The notes beneath the pieces were generated by a model. It had not been told where the DNA came from and did no database searches. It was given only the letters and a program-made list of their open reading frames with translations. Below are positions 1 to 11,590 of a stretch of DNA of 64,000 bases, in pieces. The DNA comes from Humulus lupulus. Lineage: Eukaryota; Streptophyta; Magnoliopsida; Rosales; Cannabaceae. Both the position numbers and the translations under genes were made by a program. The stretch lies in contig NC_084796.1 of the NCBI RefSeq assembly GCF_963169125.1, forward strand, positions 90,504,888-90,568,887, read 5' to 3'. Numbering within the stretch: position 1 is the stretch's first letter; every line of letters starts with the position of its first letter.

Positions 1-228
1 GACTGAACATTGACTTTTGAATTGTAAATATGTTTTAAAAAATATTTTGTGATCCCAATATATCTCTTTTACGATCCTAATGAAAGTACAAATCTTTTAT
101 GTGAATGTTTTATTAAATGAGTCATTACGTTTATTTAACTACACTTTTGGATCTAGCATCGCGATTAGCGAGTCAAATGCACATTTTAAAACCACATGGT
201 AAGGACTCTAGGGTGGTAGGGCGTTACA
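1..228 (+). mobile_element. 3' end of a Ty3/gypsy (Tekay-like) LTR, cut by the window edge
   Basis: The stretch ends in an AT-rich tail, then ATTAGCGAGTCAAATGCAC and a terminal GGGCGTTACA. The same kind of ending is seen in the other Tekay-type LTRs of this window. Coding sequence of a different element (Tat gag) starts almost directly after it, so this LTR probably truncates the 5' part of that element. No TSD can be tested because the left end lies outside the window. Confidence 0.5.
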
Positions 229-251
229 ATTTTGCTAATGGAAGTTAATGG

Positions 252-1530
252 ATGGAGAGCCAGCGTGGAGGCAGGTCCGAAAGCGAACTGAGGAATCATC
301 TGAATTCCGCACAAAGTCTACATTCTGATCCGCATCCTAACCTGCGTGACCATCTGAATTCACAAAGGAGTTATCCAGCTCACAATGATGATATGAGTTA
401 TACTCAGCATGGGGGAGGTTCGTCTATCGTGCGCGACAATGGGAATGTCCCACCTAACCGAGCTCGAACATGGAGGGAAAGCAACCCATCTAATGTGTAT
501 AATGTGTACAATAGGATGGGGGCTGGAGAACAGCCCCTAGCTAACCTAGAGACCAAAGATCCAACCCTCGGGCAACTGGTCTTGGAGGAGGAGCGGATGA
601 AGAAGCTCTTATCTGGAAAAGGAATCGATTATTGTGATTTTAATGAGGAGCTCGAGCCTTTTGCCCCAAACATTACAATAGCTCTATATCCTGTTGGCTT
701 TAGGATGCCCACCATGCCTATGTTTGATGGAAACTCAGATGACCATCTCGGGACGTTCAATACGCTGATAATGTCCCACAATGTTGGGTTTGACCTAAGA
801 TGTATTTTATTCCCCACAACTCTGACCAGATCTGCCAGAATGTGGTTCAAAAAATTCGAAAGACATTCGATCAGCTTGTGGAAGAAGTTGTCTTCCAAAT
901 TTGAGCATTTCGAGCTTCAAAGGAAACTCGCGTCGAGGCCGACTCATTGGCAAACAACCTAGTGAGTCCTTGAAAGCATATTTGAGCAGGTTCACCAACA
1001 TTGCAACACGAGCTAGAGATGCCGATGATAATTCGAAGCTCATGGCAATGAGGACAAGAATTATGGTAGCAGTTGATTTATGGCAAGATCTCCAGCGAAA
1101 AGGAAATAAGAGTGTAGATGAGTTATTTGCCCAGACTCATGAATGGATAAATTTAGAGAGGCGCGATCTGCTATCGGAGAAACTAGCCAGGTCCCCATTC
1201 AGCCCGTTGGAGTAGTAACAGATGTTGCACCTACGACTCAACTTGTTACCCAGAATAACCAAGTGGGAAACAATAAGACCTGAGCGGCACAAAGAAGAAC
1301 AAGCCCGGGGAAAAATTTACACCAATCTATGCCTACACTAACCTGACCAATACACGGGAACATATTTTCCTGGCGAACTCTAATTTCTTTCCATGGAAGA
1401 AACCAAGGCCACTGAGGCACTAGAGGGATAAGAGAGATTCTTCTAAGTTTTGTCGATATCATAATGACATCGACCATAACACTGATGATTGCTAAAAATT
1501 GATGGACAAGATCGAAACTCTCATTTGGGC
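252..1530 (+). pseudogene. Tat-type gag remnant (capsid and zinc knuckle)
   Basis: The first frame (252-962) carries a typical Ty3/gypsy Gag capsid region with FRMPTMPMFDGNSDDHL near residue 152, then ILFPTTL and an aromatic MWFKKF motif. The frame shifts near 900-960 and continues to 1215 with ESLKAYLSRFTNIATRA, a well-known Gag continuation. A zinc-knuckle-like CRYHNDIDHNTDDC can be read at about 1450-1492 and is followed directly by a stop. Gag would package the element RNA into virus-like particles. At least one frameshift and several stops make this non-functional. The upstream Gag N-terminus may be lost at the LTR junction at 228. Confidence 0.75.
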
Positions 1531-2094
1531 TGGACCATTCGTCTAGTATGCCTAAAACCGAGTCGATCCCAATCAATCAACCAGACTGAATTCTCGTCCA
1601 ACTCTGAAAACTCCGATTGGTCAACCACGAGCTTAGACAGATCAAGGGAACCAAGTTGGCCCTCCTCCAATTGTAGGAGGAGATATAACCACTATTGCTG
1701 GAGGACCCCATTTGGCTGGCATGAGCAATGGGGCCCAAAAGAGGTATATACAAGAGTTAAAAACTCACAACGACGCTGAATTTATCCTGGAGCAACGATT
1801 ATAAAAAAAAAATAGCAGTTGGAAAAAAAACCAATCCTTTTCACGGAAGAGGACGGTAGCCATATTCAGTTCCCACGTAATGACCCGCTGGTGGTTACCA
1901 TTCGGCTTGCCAACTGAAGGGTACGAAGGATATTAGTTGATAATTGGAGTTCAATAAATGTGCTATTCAGGTCCACCCTAAAATAGATGGGATTGTCTGT
2001 AAGCGATCTTTCAGCGACCTTAATGACATTGTACGGATTCTCAAGTGAAGGAACAATAGCCATAGGGACAATTGGACGGGTAGTTGTGTTAGGG

Positions 2095-2310
2095 GATGAT
2101 ACATGAGATGTTTATAAAATTCTCGAGTTCATTGCAATTGATTGTTCGGTTGCATATAATGCGATTTTGGGACGACCCGCGTTGATGGTTTTTGAGGCCA
2201 TCACCTCGATTCAACACCTGTCGAAGAAGCTTCCCTCAACTTCTGGTATATGTACCATGAGAGGAGACCAGCTCACTACCAGAGAATTATACAACATTTC
2301 CATGAAGGGA
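2095..2310 (+). pseudogene. Protease C-terminal remnant of the Tat element
   Basis: Around 2125-2300 one frame reads VAYNAILGRPAL, then TSIQHLSKK and CTMRGDQ. This is the usual C-terminal end of retropepsin in Tat-type elements (AYNAILGRP box followed by a RGDQ stretch). The catalytic DSG region upstream is not recognisable. The remnant sits between the gag and RT remnants, as expected. Confidence 0.55.
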
Positions 2311-2369
2311 AATCACAACCTGGGTAGGAAGCAATGGTCATAATCGAGGGAGGAGAGGAGCCCTAGGTA

Positions 2370-3990
2370 ATGGAAGTTAACCATTGGGCGGAAGAACCTC
2401 AAGAAAGAGATAAAATGGTCGCCCAACAGGATGACATTGATCTACAGTTAGGTGAGGATAGGTCTGAGCTCCAAGCTACGGAGGAGATCGAGGAAATAAG
2501 TATCGACCCAGAGACACCTTCAAGAGTTGTAAAAGGTGGGAAAAATCTTGGAGCTGAAAGGAAGAAGGAGTTGGTCAAATTCTTGAGAAAAAGCCTGGAC
2601 ATCTTTGCCTGGTCGCAAGAGAATATGGTGGGAATCAGTCCGAGTGTAATAATGCATACTTTGAACTTGGTCAGGAATGTGCCTGCAAAGTCCTAAAAAT
2701 GAAGGCTTTTGGGGAGAGAATGGTTGGAAGCCTTAGAAGAAGAAGTAGCTTGCCTACATAAATGCGGATTTATCAAGGAAGCAAAATATATGACTTGGGT
2801 TGCTAACCCTGTTCTGGTCTCGAAGCCAAATGGGAAGTGGAGAACTTGCATTGACTTCTCCAATCTCAACAAAGCATGTCCTAAGGACTGTTTCCCATTA
2901 CCTAGTATTGATCAGTTGGTGGACGCATATTCTAGATAAGACCAGATCGCAATGAACCCTGCCGACCAAGCGCATATCATCTTTATGACCAAGTATAACG
3001 TATACTGTTACAAAGTTATGTCATTCAGGCTAAAGACTGTTGGTGCAACATACCAATGATTAGTCAACAAAATGTTTGATAACCAAATCAGGAAAAACAT
3101 GGAGGTGTATGTCGATGATATGCTCGTTAAATCAAAGACTGCCAGTAACAATGTGTCTGACCTGGAAGAGTTTTTTGGAGTACTAAGGAGGTACGATATG
3201 AAGTTAAATCCCCAAAAATGCACTTTTGGAGTCTCGTCGGGAAATTTTATGGGGTTCATAGTAAGCACAAGGGGGATAGAGGCGAATCCAGAGAAAATCA
3301 AATCGTTATTGGAAATACCTTCTCCTAGGTCGCGTAAGGAAGTACAAAGATTAACTAGAAAAGTGGAAGCCTTAAACGCTTCGTTTCAAAATCCACTGAC
3401 AAGTGTTTGCCATTTTACAACTTGCTCAGAGGAAACAAAAAGTTTGAGTGGACCGAAAAATGCGAACAGGCGTTTCACGACCTGAAAGCTCACCTAGCTG
3501 AACCCCCTGTACTATTGAAATTGGCAGCTGGAGAATGCTTGCTTCTATATCTAGCTATGACGGAAAATGCGGTCAGCACTGTGTTAGTTCGAGAGGAGAA
3601 TTGGGTGCAGAAACCAGTGTACCACGTATGTAAAATACTTATAGGAGCTGAGTCCTGATATCCATTAATAGAAAAGCTCGCGTTTTGTCTTATTTTGGCT
3701 TCAAGAAAGCTTAGACCATACTTTCAGTCCCACATTATCCACGTCTTAACTTATCAACCTTTAAGGCAGATCTTGCAAAAGCCTGAAACACCGGGATGTC
3801 TATTGAAGTGGGCCATCAAACTCAGCCAGTTCAAGATACTGTATGTGCCACGTAAGGCGATTAAGAGTCAATCCCTTGCTAACTTTGTGGATGAGTGCAC
3901 GGGTTTTTAGGGCGAGCCATTGAAAGAACCAGTGTAGGAGTAGTGGAAAATCTTCGTTGATAAATCCTCTAAAGAACTAGTGCTCAAGTG
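2370..3990 (+). pseudogene. Reverse transcriptase and RNase H remnant of the Tat element
   Basis: A leader with FAWSQENMVGISP (2600s) precedes RT. The RT fingers read LVSKPNGKWRTCIDFSNLNK. After stops at 2937 and 3060, the catalytic YVDD box is at 3108-3119, followed by LNPQKCTFGVSSGNFMGF. A frameshift near 3400 leads to RNase H (FEWTEKCEQAFHDLK, then RKLRPYFQSHIIHVLT and ANFVDECTGF at 3908). WKIFVDKSSKE at 3950-3985 looks like the start of the second, archaeal-type RNase H found in Tat elements. The sequence then jumps to the antisense gene, so the rest of this domain and the integrase are missing. Stops and frameshifts rule out activity. Confidence 0.8.
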
Positions 3991-3993
3991 ATG

Positions 3994-5768
3994 TCACCTC
4001 CTCGCCATCCCCATCACAGCTCCAGAAGCATCAACGGTCTCAGAAGGTTCCAATGTGAATCGAACCTTGAACTTGACAAGATAAGGTCCCCAAACCTCCT
4101 GCTCCATGAAGGAAAAATCTTCGTCTTGGTTGAAGGCCCTGCACCAGTAGAGCATCTCCTCCAGAGAATTTGTCGAGTGTGCATTCTCAAACCTCGCCTT
4201 CTCGGCCTCCTCCTTGGCTTTCTTCTTGACCTCAAATAGCTTTTTCTTAAGCATCTAAACCTCGTGAAGCTTTATTTTTAGGCTATCAGTCTCGCCCTGC
4301 AGCTGGTCCCACCGTTGGCTCACTTCTAGGACATGGTCTTTCGCGATCCGTTCATTCTCGTGGGAAGTACAGGGCAGCCATGGCAACACGCTTGTTCTCC
4401 TAGGAAGTGGCTAGGGTGGCCTTGGAAATTTGCTCATTCTCGAGAACATCTTTGGGAGAACTCTCTTCCATGACCCTCAGGTCCTTAACATTGGCTCTAT
4501 ATGCATGGCCCCCAGATGGCTCGCCATCCCATAAACAATCCCTCGGAAGGCTTCTGGGATCCTTTCCAGCTCAAGTGGTTTTAATGGGATCTGAACGGAG
4601 AGGGCTTCACTCTGAATGACCTAAGGAACTGCGGCAGGTGCATGTTGAGGAAGAGGAGGAGGAGCCTCAAGGATGATGACTGTCATTACCGAAGTTGGGG
4701 GATGAGCCAGTTATTGTTGTTCCCAGGTGGAGCTGGCACCTTTATCTTTGACAAGAGACTCGGTGGAAGTTCCAGCCTTGGAGGCATGTTTCTTTGACAG
4801 TCTAGCCCTTTTTATCACGAATCCAGCTCCAGCTCCAGCTCCACCGGCCTTAAAGGCACCCTTTAAACCTAAGGCACCTGCCAAATCCATCTCTTCACCC
4901 ACAAAGGAACGAGCAGAGGATTTAGATACAAGAAATAGTTAGTCAAAATAATGCAAAGAAAAGAATAGAACAAGAACCCTGCCCTCCAAGCTAGAGGAGG
5001 AAACTAATACGATCGGCTCAGGGCTATGTATTGGATTGGGAAAAACCTTTAACTCATGGACTACCGGGGTTGGGGGGGACTCTATAATTATTACACCCTG
5101 GGCCCAAGGGGGTTCAGGCACTTCTTTCGAGCTGGACTCATCTATGGGTTGCCTAAACCATGGGCAAAATACACCCTGATGAAGGGAAGGCTATGTCCTA
5201 TGATTCGTACCATACTTCTAAAAAATGGTGGACCTAAAGTGGAGGGTGTTGTATACCACAACAGTGCATCTGGGGTAGCTATGGTCGTAGCGTACCACAA
5301 GATGATCCAGACATTGGAGGGTTGTGTTCAGGTCCAGGTCAACTGGGTGTCGACTCACGAGCTGACATGGGTTGAATCAGATTAGCCTAAAACTGGCAGC
5401 AGCCCAGTCTAATTTTCTGTAAGGGTCACCTTGGCCGGAAGTGTTAGCTGGTGCCCCAGACTGAGCTCGGTCTAGGTCAGGATGTTGCCCATCCTCAGGA
5501 GCTCTTATCTTGCGAACCAGCAACGCCACCTTTTCTTCCTCCTCAGTGTCTTCAGCGACAAGTAGGTGTTCTTGAGGAGGGGAAAGCTCGCGAAGAATGG
5601 GGGGCGAACCTCGAGTATTGATAGCCAGCGTCTGATCTTTGCGGATCAGCTTCCAGGCCACCAGGGTAGCATCATTAACTAACCTTCGGAACTCATTCTC
5701 CTTCGCAGGAAGACGGGACAGTGTCTCGTACTGACCTGCAAGGGTCTCAGATCGCCCTGTCCTCTTGA
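3994..5768 (-). pseudogene. Antisense extra gene of the Tat element, C-terminal part
   Basis: Read on the minus strand, this holds pieces of one long degenerate protein. It starts at the Tekay insertion with FKRTGRSETLAGQYETLSRL and NEFRRLVNDATLVAWKLI (5377-5768). A lysine- and alanine-rich middle follows (4711-4902), and it ends with a charged coiled-coil-like stretch and LEEMLYWCRAFNQDEDFSFM, then EVWGPYLVKF (3994-4254). These are hallmarks of the uncharacterised plant transposon protein encoded antisense downstream of pol in Tat elements. Its function is unknown. The N-terminal half lies at 15127-15827, beyond the Tekay element that split the gene. Several stops are present. Confidence 0.65.
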
Positions 5769-5772
5769 ATAT
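5768..5772. repeat. Left target-site duplication AATAT of the Tekay element
   Basis: AATAT directly precedes the left LTR (TGTAGAG) and is repeated directly after the right LTR at 15122-15126. This fixes both element ends. Confidence 0.9.
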
Positions 5773-7680
5773 TGTAGAGTCCAAGAACTTTACTTAGCTA
5801 GTTAGATAGTAGTAGCAATAGTAAAAGTAGAAGTATTTTTATGACTGTGGATTTTGGTTCAGACCGGGATTTAATTGGACACTCGTAGTAACACTTGTAG
5901 ATTTTCTAAGTTTAACCTATAGTTTAAGAATATTAATTTTAACATAAGGTTTGATTAATATGACTGATATTGATGGTGATATATATTATATTATAAGGTT
6001 TAGATAGACCCAATAAGATAGTAACACTTGTCATATGTAGGTTTAATGATAATTAAATATTTTTGAGGAATAAGTTTATTAAGATTAATATTTGAATATC
6101 CTAGGGTCTATCAGCAGCTTTGAAATCGTTAGAGGACATAGTCAAGGTTGTTTACTCAATTCAAATTAGGCTGAAAATGTGCAATTTTGTGTTTTAATAT
6201 TCAGCGTATGCCGATATATCGCAGCTATAGGGGGCGATATATCGTCATACGAGGATAGGAAAACACGTAAACTTCGCACGAGCACCTCGACGAGCCTCGG
6301 GCATATTAGCCCAGGCGATATATCGCCTACTAGGGGCGATATATTGGCTCATGTACCATATTTTCAAATGTTTTTGAATTCAAGCTCATCTTAATCTTTA
6401 ACCTCTTGATAAGTCCAGCATCTTTCTGACCGAGTCTTCAGCCTCTGCTGAACGATAATTCAAATATTTTTCACTTAAAAAGCCATTATTTTATTCAAGT
6501 TAAATGAAGATATTTTCATTCTTAAACTTTATAAATAGGACATAGTACCCAGCCATTTAATCATTCATCAAGCTAAGTTCAGAGGCTGCAAGTTGCTGGG
6601 TTATTTTTGAGTGCTTAAACACTTGGGTTGGGGATTATAAGCTTATCAAACACTTGGGAAGTAAGGTTTATAGCACATTTCGGTTCGAGGTTTAGATCGG
6701 TCATAGAAGCATTCAAGGTATTCCAAACTCTAGTTCATTTTGGTATTGTTTTCCTTAAAGTTCTTATAGTTTTCTACTCAAAATCCTAACTCTATTCTTT
6801 ATTCTTGATTAGGAAATCTAAGATCTTGAACATAAGATTCTTGGTAAGTATATTTTGATGGTATAGTTCTTTCATTATTTTCATCCCCTTTTCTTTAGTA
6901 TACTCACCTTGCTTTAATGGTTTTTAGGAGTGTTTCCAAAGTCCCAAACCTATTCTCATATCCCGGTATTTTTGGTAAGGAAAATAAGATAGGATATTAT
7001 ATGCTATGCTATATGATTTATGTGTTATGTTAACTTATGACTTATGTGTTATGTTAAGTATGTTGTAGACTTGGGCATATGACTTGTATAACTAACAAGC
7101 CCCAATAAATTTATGGGCGTATGACTTGCTTAGCCAGCAAGCCCCACAAATCTAATGGGCATATGACTTGTTTAGTTTACGAGCCCCAAGTAATAATGGC
7201 CATTATAGTATGTGTGACATATGTTTATGATATGTTTTATTATATGTTGAGTGATGAATTTTATGTATATGGTTTACGTGTTAGGTTTTCCTTGTTGGGC
7301 ATTAGGCTCACTCCTTTATGTTTATATGTGCAGGAAAATAGCTTTGGTGGTGGGAAAGGTTCTTGGAAGCTTGGGGATGTGTATTGAGGTGGGATGGAAT
7401 CGATGGACCGAGCGTTCGATTTGAGGATGAAGTCTCTTTAAATTTTATATGTATTTTCCGCACTTTATTATGTAATCCATTTATTTAAAATTATGTTATG
7501 TTTTTATTTTAAAAACAATGGGATCCCATATCCTACTTTAAATTCTATATAGTTTAACACTTGTTTTCTTCAAGTTTTAATGAAGTTACGATTATTTCAC
7601 TTGTAAGTTTTATTAAAAAAATTAGGTCTATGTATAGTAGTCATTAATGGTCCAAAGTATAGAGTAGTTGGGTCATTACT
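5773..7680 (+). repeat. Left LTR of the Tekay element
   Basis: Starts TGTAGAGTCC and ends GGGTCATTACT; it matches 13179-15121 along its whole length. A TATAAATA box at 6530-6537 is the likely promoter. Four CGATATATCG-type palindromes lie at 6212-6346, and a 42-bp unit is repeated three times from 7073. It lacks two short duplications present in the right LTR (about 20 bp near the start and 15 bp near 14065). Confidence 0.92.
6530..6537 (+). promoter_or_regulatory. TATA box of the Tekay LTR
   Basis: TATAAATA followed by a G-rich base run, the usual core promoter of plant LTRs; the same box is at 13955-13962 in the right LTR. Confidence 0.7.
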
Positions 7681-7682
7681 GT

Positions 7683-7693
7683 TGGTATCAGAG
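7683..7693 (+). promoter_or_regulatory. Primer binding site, Met-tRNA type
   Basis: TGGTATCAGAG lies two bases after the left LTR. It is complementary to the 3' end of the initiator Met-tRNA, the usual primer of plant LTR retrotransposons. Confidence 0.9.
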
Positions 7694-7832
7694 AAACGGT
7701 TCATTCGCATGAAGTTCTCCTCGATACACACACTCAAAGCTCCAAATCTGACCGCCAAGTAAGTATTTAAGTTATAGTTATTATGCTTATATGTATAGCT
7801 AACAATTTTAGCATTTATGTTTTCAGTTAAGT

Positions 7833-8301
7833 ATGAACGGAGCATTAACCTATGAGGATATTCGATCCATTAAGGCTTTAAAGAGAATAAGAGAACCAAG
7901 AAACACCATAGGAACACTAGAGAGAATCACTCGGAGACTGCTTTTGTTCCAAATAGAAATAGGTCACCTTCAAGAGTCTAAGAAAAATCATGATGAGAGC
8001 AACAGAACAATACGTTTTAGTAATTAGACTATTTAGATATTTTCATCCCGTAATTGCAGCCTTAGAGGAGATATGGGAAACAATGGATGATGAAGATGAA
8101 CTGGCAGCAGCAATGCGATATTACTTTTTCTTAGTTAGGTTCACTGCAAAATCAGAATTTCAGTTTATAAATGAGCAAAAACATAGGATTTTTACGAACC
8201 TTCCTCGAGGACATTTTGAGGCACATGATAATGAAGACTATGAAGAATTAGATGATGATATGCTAGATGAAGGATCGGATGTAGAAGATCCTGATTTTTA
8301 G
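7833..8301 (+). pseudogene. Unrecognised extra reading frame between the 5' LTR and gag of the Tekay element
   Basis: Two overlapping frames together suggest a protein of about 155 residues. The first (7833-8027) starts MNGALTYEDIRSIKALKRI and is rich in Arg, Ile and Glu. The second (from about 7990) carries a helix-like FHPVIAALEEIWETMDDEDE, a tyrosine and phenylalanine stretch, and a very acidic tail (YEELDDDMLDEGSDVEDPDF) before the stop at 8301. A single frameshift near 8000-8027 would separate them. I do not recognise the family. The position upstream of gag, the bias in residue use and the acidic tail argue for a formerly coding sequence rather than chance, but this is inference. Confidence 0.45.
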
Positions 8302-8822
8302 AATAGTTAATTTCATTGTTTGTTTTATTTATTGTTTGTTTTATGGTTGTAATAAGTGAAAACTCTTTTCCAAATTAATATCATGTTATTTTTGTTATCA
8401 TGTATGAGTTTGATTTTTATTTTCTCAATCATAATAAATAAAATAAATAATGACTAAGTTCGGTGAGGGTGGATACAAATCAATGAACCAAGTTTCTATA
8501 TTGAGAGTTAGGGGGCCATAGTAGTGGGAACGATTTACTGATCCCAGCCCTCCCTCAATATGGTTAATTTTGGAACAAAGATGAGTTTCGAGCCTAAGAA
8601 TTAAGTCATAAAGGATGATTAGAAACAAACTTAGAAATAATAAAGACGGTTTGTTTTTCTAAGTATAGAAACCCATTCTAAAAATAAAGAAGACTTATAT
8701 AATTTTCATAAGAAGTCATAATCAATAGGCCCGAGTTATGTCTGTTTAGAATAAGTTTTTACCTTAGAGCCTATTAGGTAAAGTTCTAACATGTTTCTTT
8801 CAACTGTTAGAACTCTGCTGAA
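8302..8822 (+). other. Untranslated leader before gag with an inverted repeat
   Basis: No gene seen. ATATTGAG at 8498-8505 pairs with CTCAATAT at 8554-8561, and nearby G-rich and C-rich runs (AGTTAGGGGGCC and AGCCCTCC) can extend the hairpin. Such structures in retroelement leaders can serve RNA packaging; this role is inferred only from position. Confidence 0.4.
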
Positions 8823-9720
8823 ATGTCGCTCCGAAGATCTGCACGCACCAACGGAAACGCCTCCAACGCTGCTCCAGTGAACAATGAAGCCCCTTTAGTT
8901 CGCAGAAGGGGAGTGCATGCTACTGCCATCCGCAACGCGCCAGCACCGCCAGCTAACAACACTGCGGAAATTTCCAGACTACGACAACAAGTTGAGGAAC
9001 TTTTGAAGCAACAGCGACAACAGGCTCAGCCTCAGACTCAGCCTCCGCCTCCACTGCAACTGCAGCCGCAACCACATCAGATGGCCACAGCACCCCAACA
9101 AGTTGGTCCATATGGGGGATGGCCAGTGGCGAACTACGTGTCATATCCAATATAGCACTCGCTTCAAGAGTTGAGGCAGAGTATGCTCGACAGTTCGACC
9201 GTCTAGCTAAGTTCGCATCTGAGATGGTTCCAACCGATTTTCTGAGGGTGAACAAGTTTGTTAGAGGACTTTGACCGAAGATCGAGATGGGGCTTAAGCT
9301 AGCAAACCCAGGGAATACCATGTATGCCGACGTTCTAGAGACGGTAATAGAAGTAGAGAGGCTGCAGGCTAATGTAAGTAAAGAGGAAGCCAGTAAGCCT
9401 GAGCCTAGACAGCAGAGTCAACCTCAGAGTAGTCGTAACAACAACCATAATAGCAACCATCAGTCCAGCAACAACGGTAACAGTTAGAAGAGAAGGCATC
9501 CTGATAACAAGCAATCTGACAGCGATAAGAGGGCATGGACAAATAATGGAGGAAATAGGTCGGGCTATGTGGAATACCCGCCTTGTGCTAAGTGTCAGAA
9601 GAAACATCCTGGAGAATGTCGTGCAAACACCAAGGAATGTTTTAACTGTGGTCAGGAAGGACACCGGAAAAGAGATTGTCCTCAGTGCAAGCCAGAAGGG
9701 AAGAAAGACGACAAGATGGT
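8823..9720 (+). pseudogene. Tekay gag, internally deleted
   Basis: The N-terminus starts MSLRRSARTNGNASNAAPVN, with an RLRQQVEELLKQQRQQ coiled coil and a Gln/Pro-rich stretch, and stops at 9155. Capsid sequence resumes in another frame at about 9173 with EAEYARQFDRLAKFASEM and FLRVNKFVRGL, so the first half of the capsid domain is missing. After a stop at 9272 comes the rest (ETVIEVERLQANVS), a Ser/Asn/Gln-rich linker, and a zinc knuckle CFNCGQEGHRKRDC at about 9639-9680. Gag forms the particle; the deletion and stops make this copy unable to supply it. Confidence 0.8.
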
Positions 9721-10150
9721 TCCTGGTAGGGTTTTTGCCTTAACCCAAGGTGAGGCTAATGCTAGCAATAAGGTGGTCATAGGTCAGGTTTCTATCCTCA
9801 ATAACATATGCTCTGTATTATTTGATTCGGGAGCCACTAATTCGTATATCTCGTTAGGAATGATAGAAAAACTAGACAAACCTTGTGAAAGATTTAGAAC
9901 TAGGCTTGTAACCAAGTTGCCTTCAGGCAAAGTAGTTCTATCATCACAGATAGTACGAGGCGTACTGATCAAGATTGAGGACGTAGAACTAGAAGGAGAC
10001 CTGATAGAATTGGTGATCAAGGACTTTGACGTAATACTAGGCATGGACTGGCTAGCACAGCATGGCGCAACCATCAACTGCAAATGCAAGAAGGTGATGT
10101 TCGAGACTCCTGACGGCCAGAAACTATGCTTCATGGGACAAGCTTCATGA
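9569..10150 (+). pseudogene. Tekay zinc knuckle and aspartic protease
   Basis: One open frame of 193 codons covers the Gag zinc knuckle and the retropepsin domain. The catalytic motif reads LFDSGATNSYIS (residues about 87-98) and is followed by a flap-like region and VILGMDWLAQHGA, the C-terminal protease signature of chromoviruses. The frame ends at a TGA (10148-10150). The pol frame continues in phase beyond it, so this stop is a secondary break. Protease would cleave the Gag-Pol polyprotein. The domain itself looks intact. Confidence 0.8.
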
Positions 10151-11590
10151 TTACACACACCGTTAGTATCTTCTCTCATAGCTCAAAGAATGATGGAAAA
10201 AGGATGTCAAGCGTTCTTATCTAACATCACAAATGTGGTAAAGGAAACACCACTCAAGGTTGGAGACGTCCGTATTGTAAGAGAATTCCCAGAGGTATTT
10301 CCTGATGACTTGCCAGGATTGCCGCCAACTCGGGAAATTGACTTTACGATATAATTAGTACCGGGCACCGAGCTTATTTCCAAGGCACCATATCGGATGG
10401 CACCTACGGAACTCAAGGAGTTAAAGACGCAACTACAAGAACTCCTAGACTTGGGTTTTATTAGGTCGAGCCATTCGCCATGGTGAGCCTCGGTGCTATT
10501 AGTGAAGAAAAAGGACGGAAGCATGCGGATGTGTATAGACTATCACGAGCTGAACAAGGTAACGGTTAAGAACAAGTACCCGCTACCTCGGATCGACAAT
10601 TTGTTTGATCAACTCCGAGGTGCGACTATATTTTCAAAGATTGATTTACGGTCTGGGTACCATCAGCTCAAGGTGCGGGGAGAAGATATCCCTAAGACAG
10701 CTTTTAGAACTCGTTATGGACATTACGAGTTCTTGGTTATGTCTTTTGGTCTTACTAATGCACCAGCCGCGTTTATGGACTTGATTAATAGGGTCTTCAA
10801 GGACTACTTAGATAAATTCATCGTAGTGTTCATCGACGACATCTTAGTATACTCTAAGGATGAAGTAGAGCACGAGGAACACTTGAGGTTGATTTTGTCA
10901 CGACTGAAGAAGCATCAGCTCTACGCCAAGTTCAAGAAATGCGAGTTTTGGCTTTCGCAAGTGGCGTTCCTCGGGCACATCATATCAAAAGACGGAGTTG
11001 CAGTAGACCCATCAAAAGTAGAGGTCATGAAGGAGTGGCCAAGACCAAAGAACGCATCTGAAGTAAGAAGCTTTCTAGGGTTAGCAGGTTATTATAGGAG
11101 GTTTGTAGAGGGATTTTCTAAGATAGCCACTCCGCTCACCAACCTGACCTGGAAACAACAAATATTCAAACGGAATGATAGATGTGAAGAAAGCTTCTAG
11201 TTGCTTAAGGATAAGCTTTGCTCTGAGTACCGACACCCAATGATAAGTTCGTAGTCTACTGCGATGCATCAAAGCAAGGGTTGGGTTACGTGCTGATGCA
11301 AAATGATAAGGTAATAGCCTACGCCTCATGACAGTTGAAGGAGTACGAGCAGCGCTATCCAACTCACGATATGGATTTGGCAGCGGTGGTCTTTGCGTTG
11401 AAAATCTGGCTCCATTATCTTTACGGAGAACAGTGCGAGATTTATACGGACCACAAAAGTTTAAAGTACTTCTTTACTTAGAAGGAGCTCAACATGAGGC
11501 AGCGTAGGTGGTTAGAATTAGTGAAGGATTATGACTGCGAAATCCTATACAACCCAGGAAAAGAAAATGTGGTTACCGATGCGCTTATTA
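10151..11590 (+). pseudogene. Tekay reverse transcriptase and RNase H
   Basis: Upstream linker EFPEVFPDDLPGLPPTRE is in phase with protease, with stops at about 10352 and 10483. RT runs open from 10493 to 11200: [21 protein letters not shown], then GYHQLKV, the catalytic FIDD box ([13 protein letters not shown]), and [17 protein letters not shown]. RNase H is broken by stops at 11200, about 11330 and about 11480 and by a shift, but YCDASKQGLGYVLMQ and [13 protein letters not shown] are clear. Most of the stops look like C-to-T changes of CGA or CAG codons. RT would copy the RNA into DNA; the whole is not translatable. Confidence 0.85.

Noticed and set aside
5056..5385. Plus-strand frame of 109 codons
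   Set aside because: Lies opposite the antisense gene of the Tat element and shows no family features; a shadow frame.
7073..7198. Regularly spaced repeats resembling a CRISPR array
   Set aside because: Three imperfect 42-bp units without unique spacers in a plant LTR; not a CRISPR.
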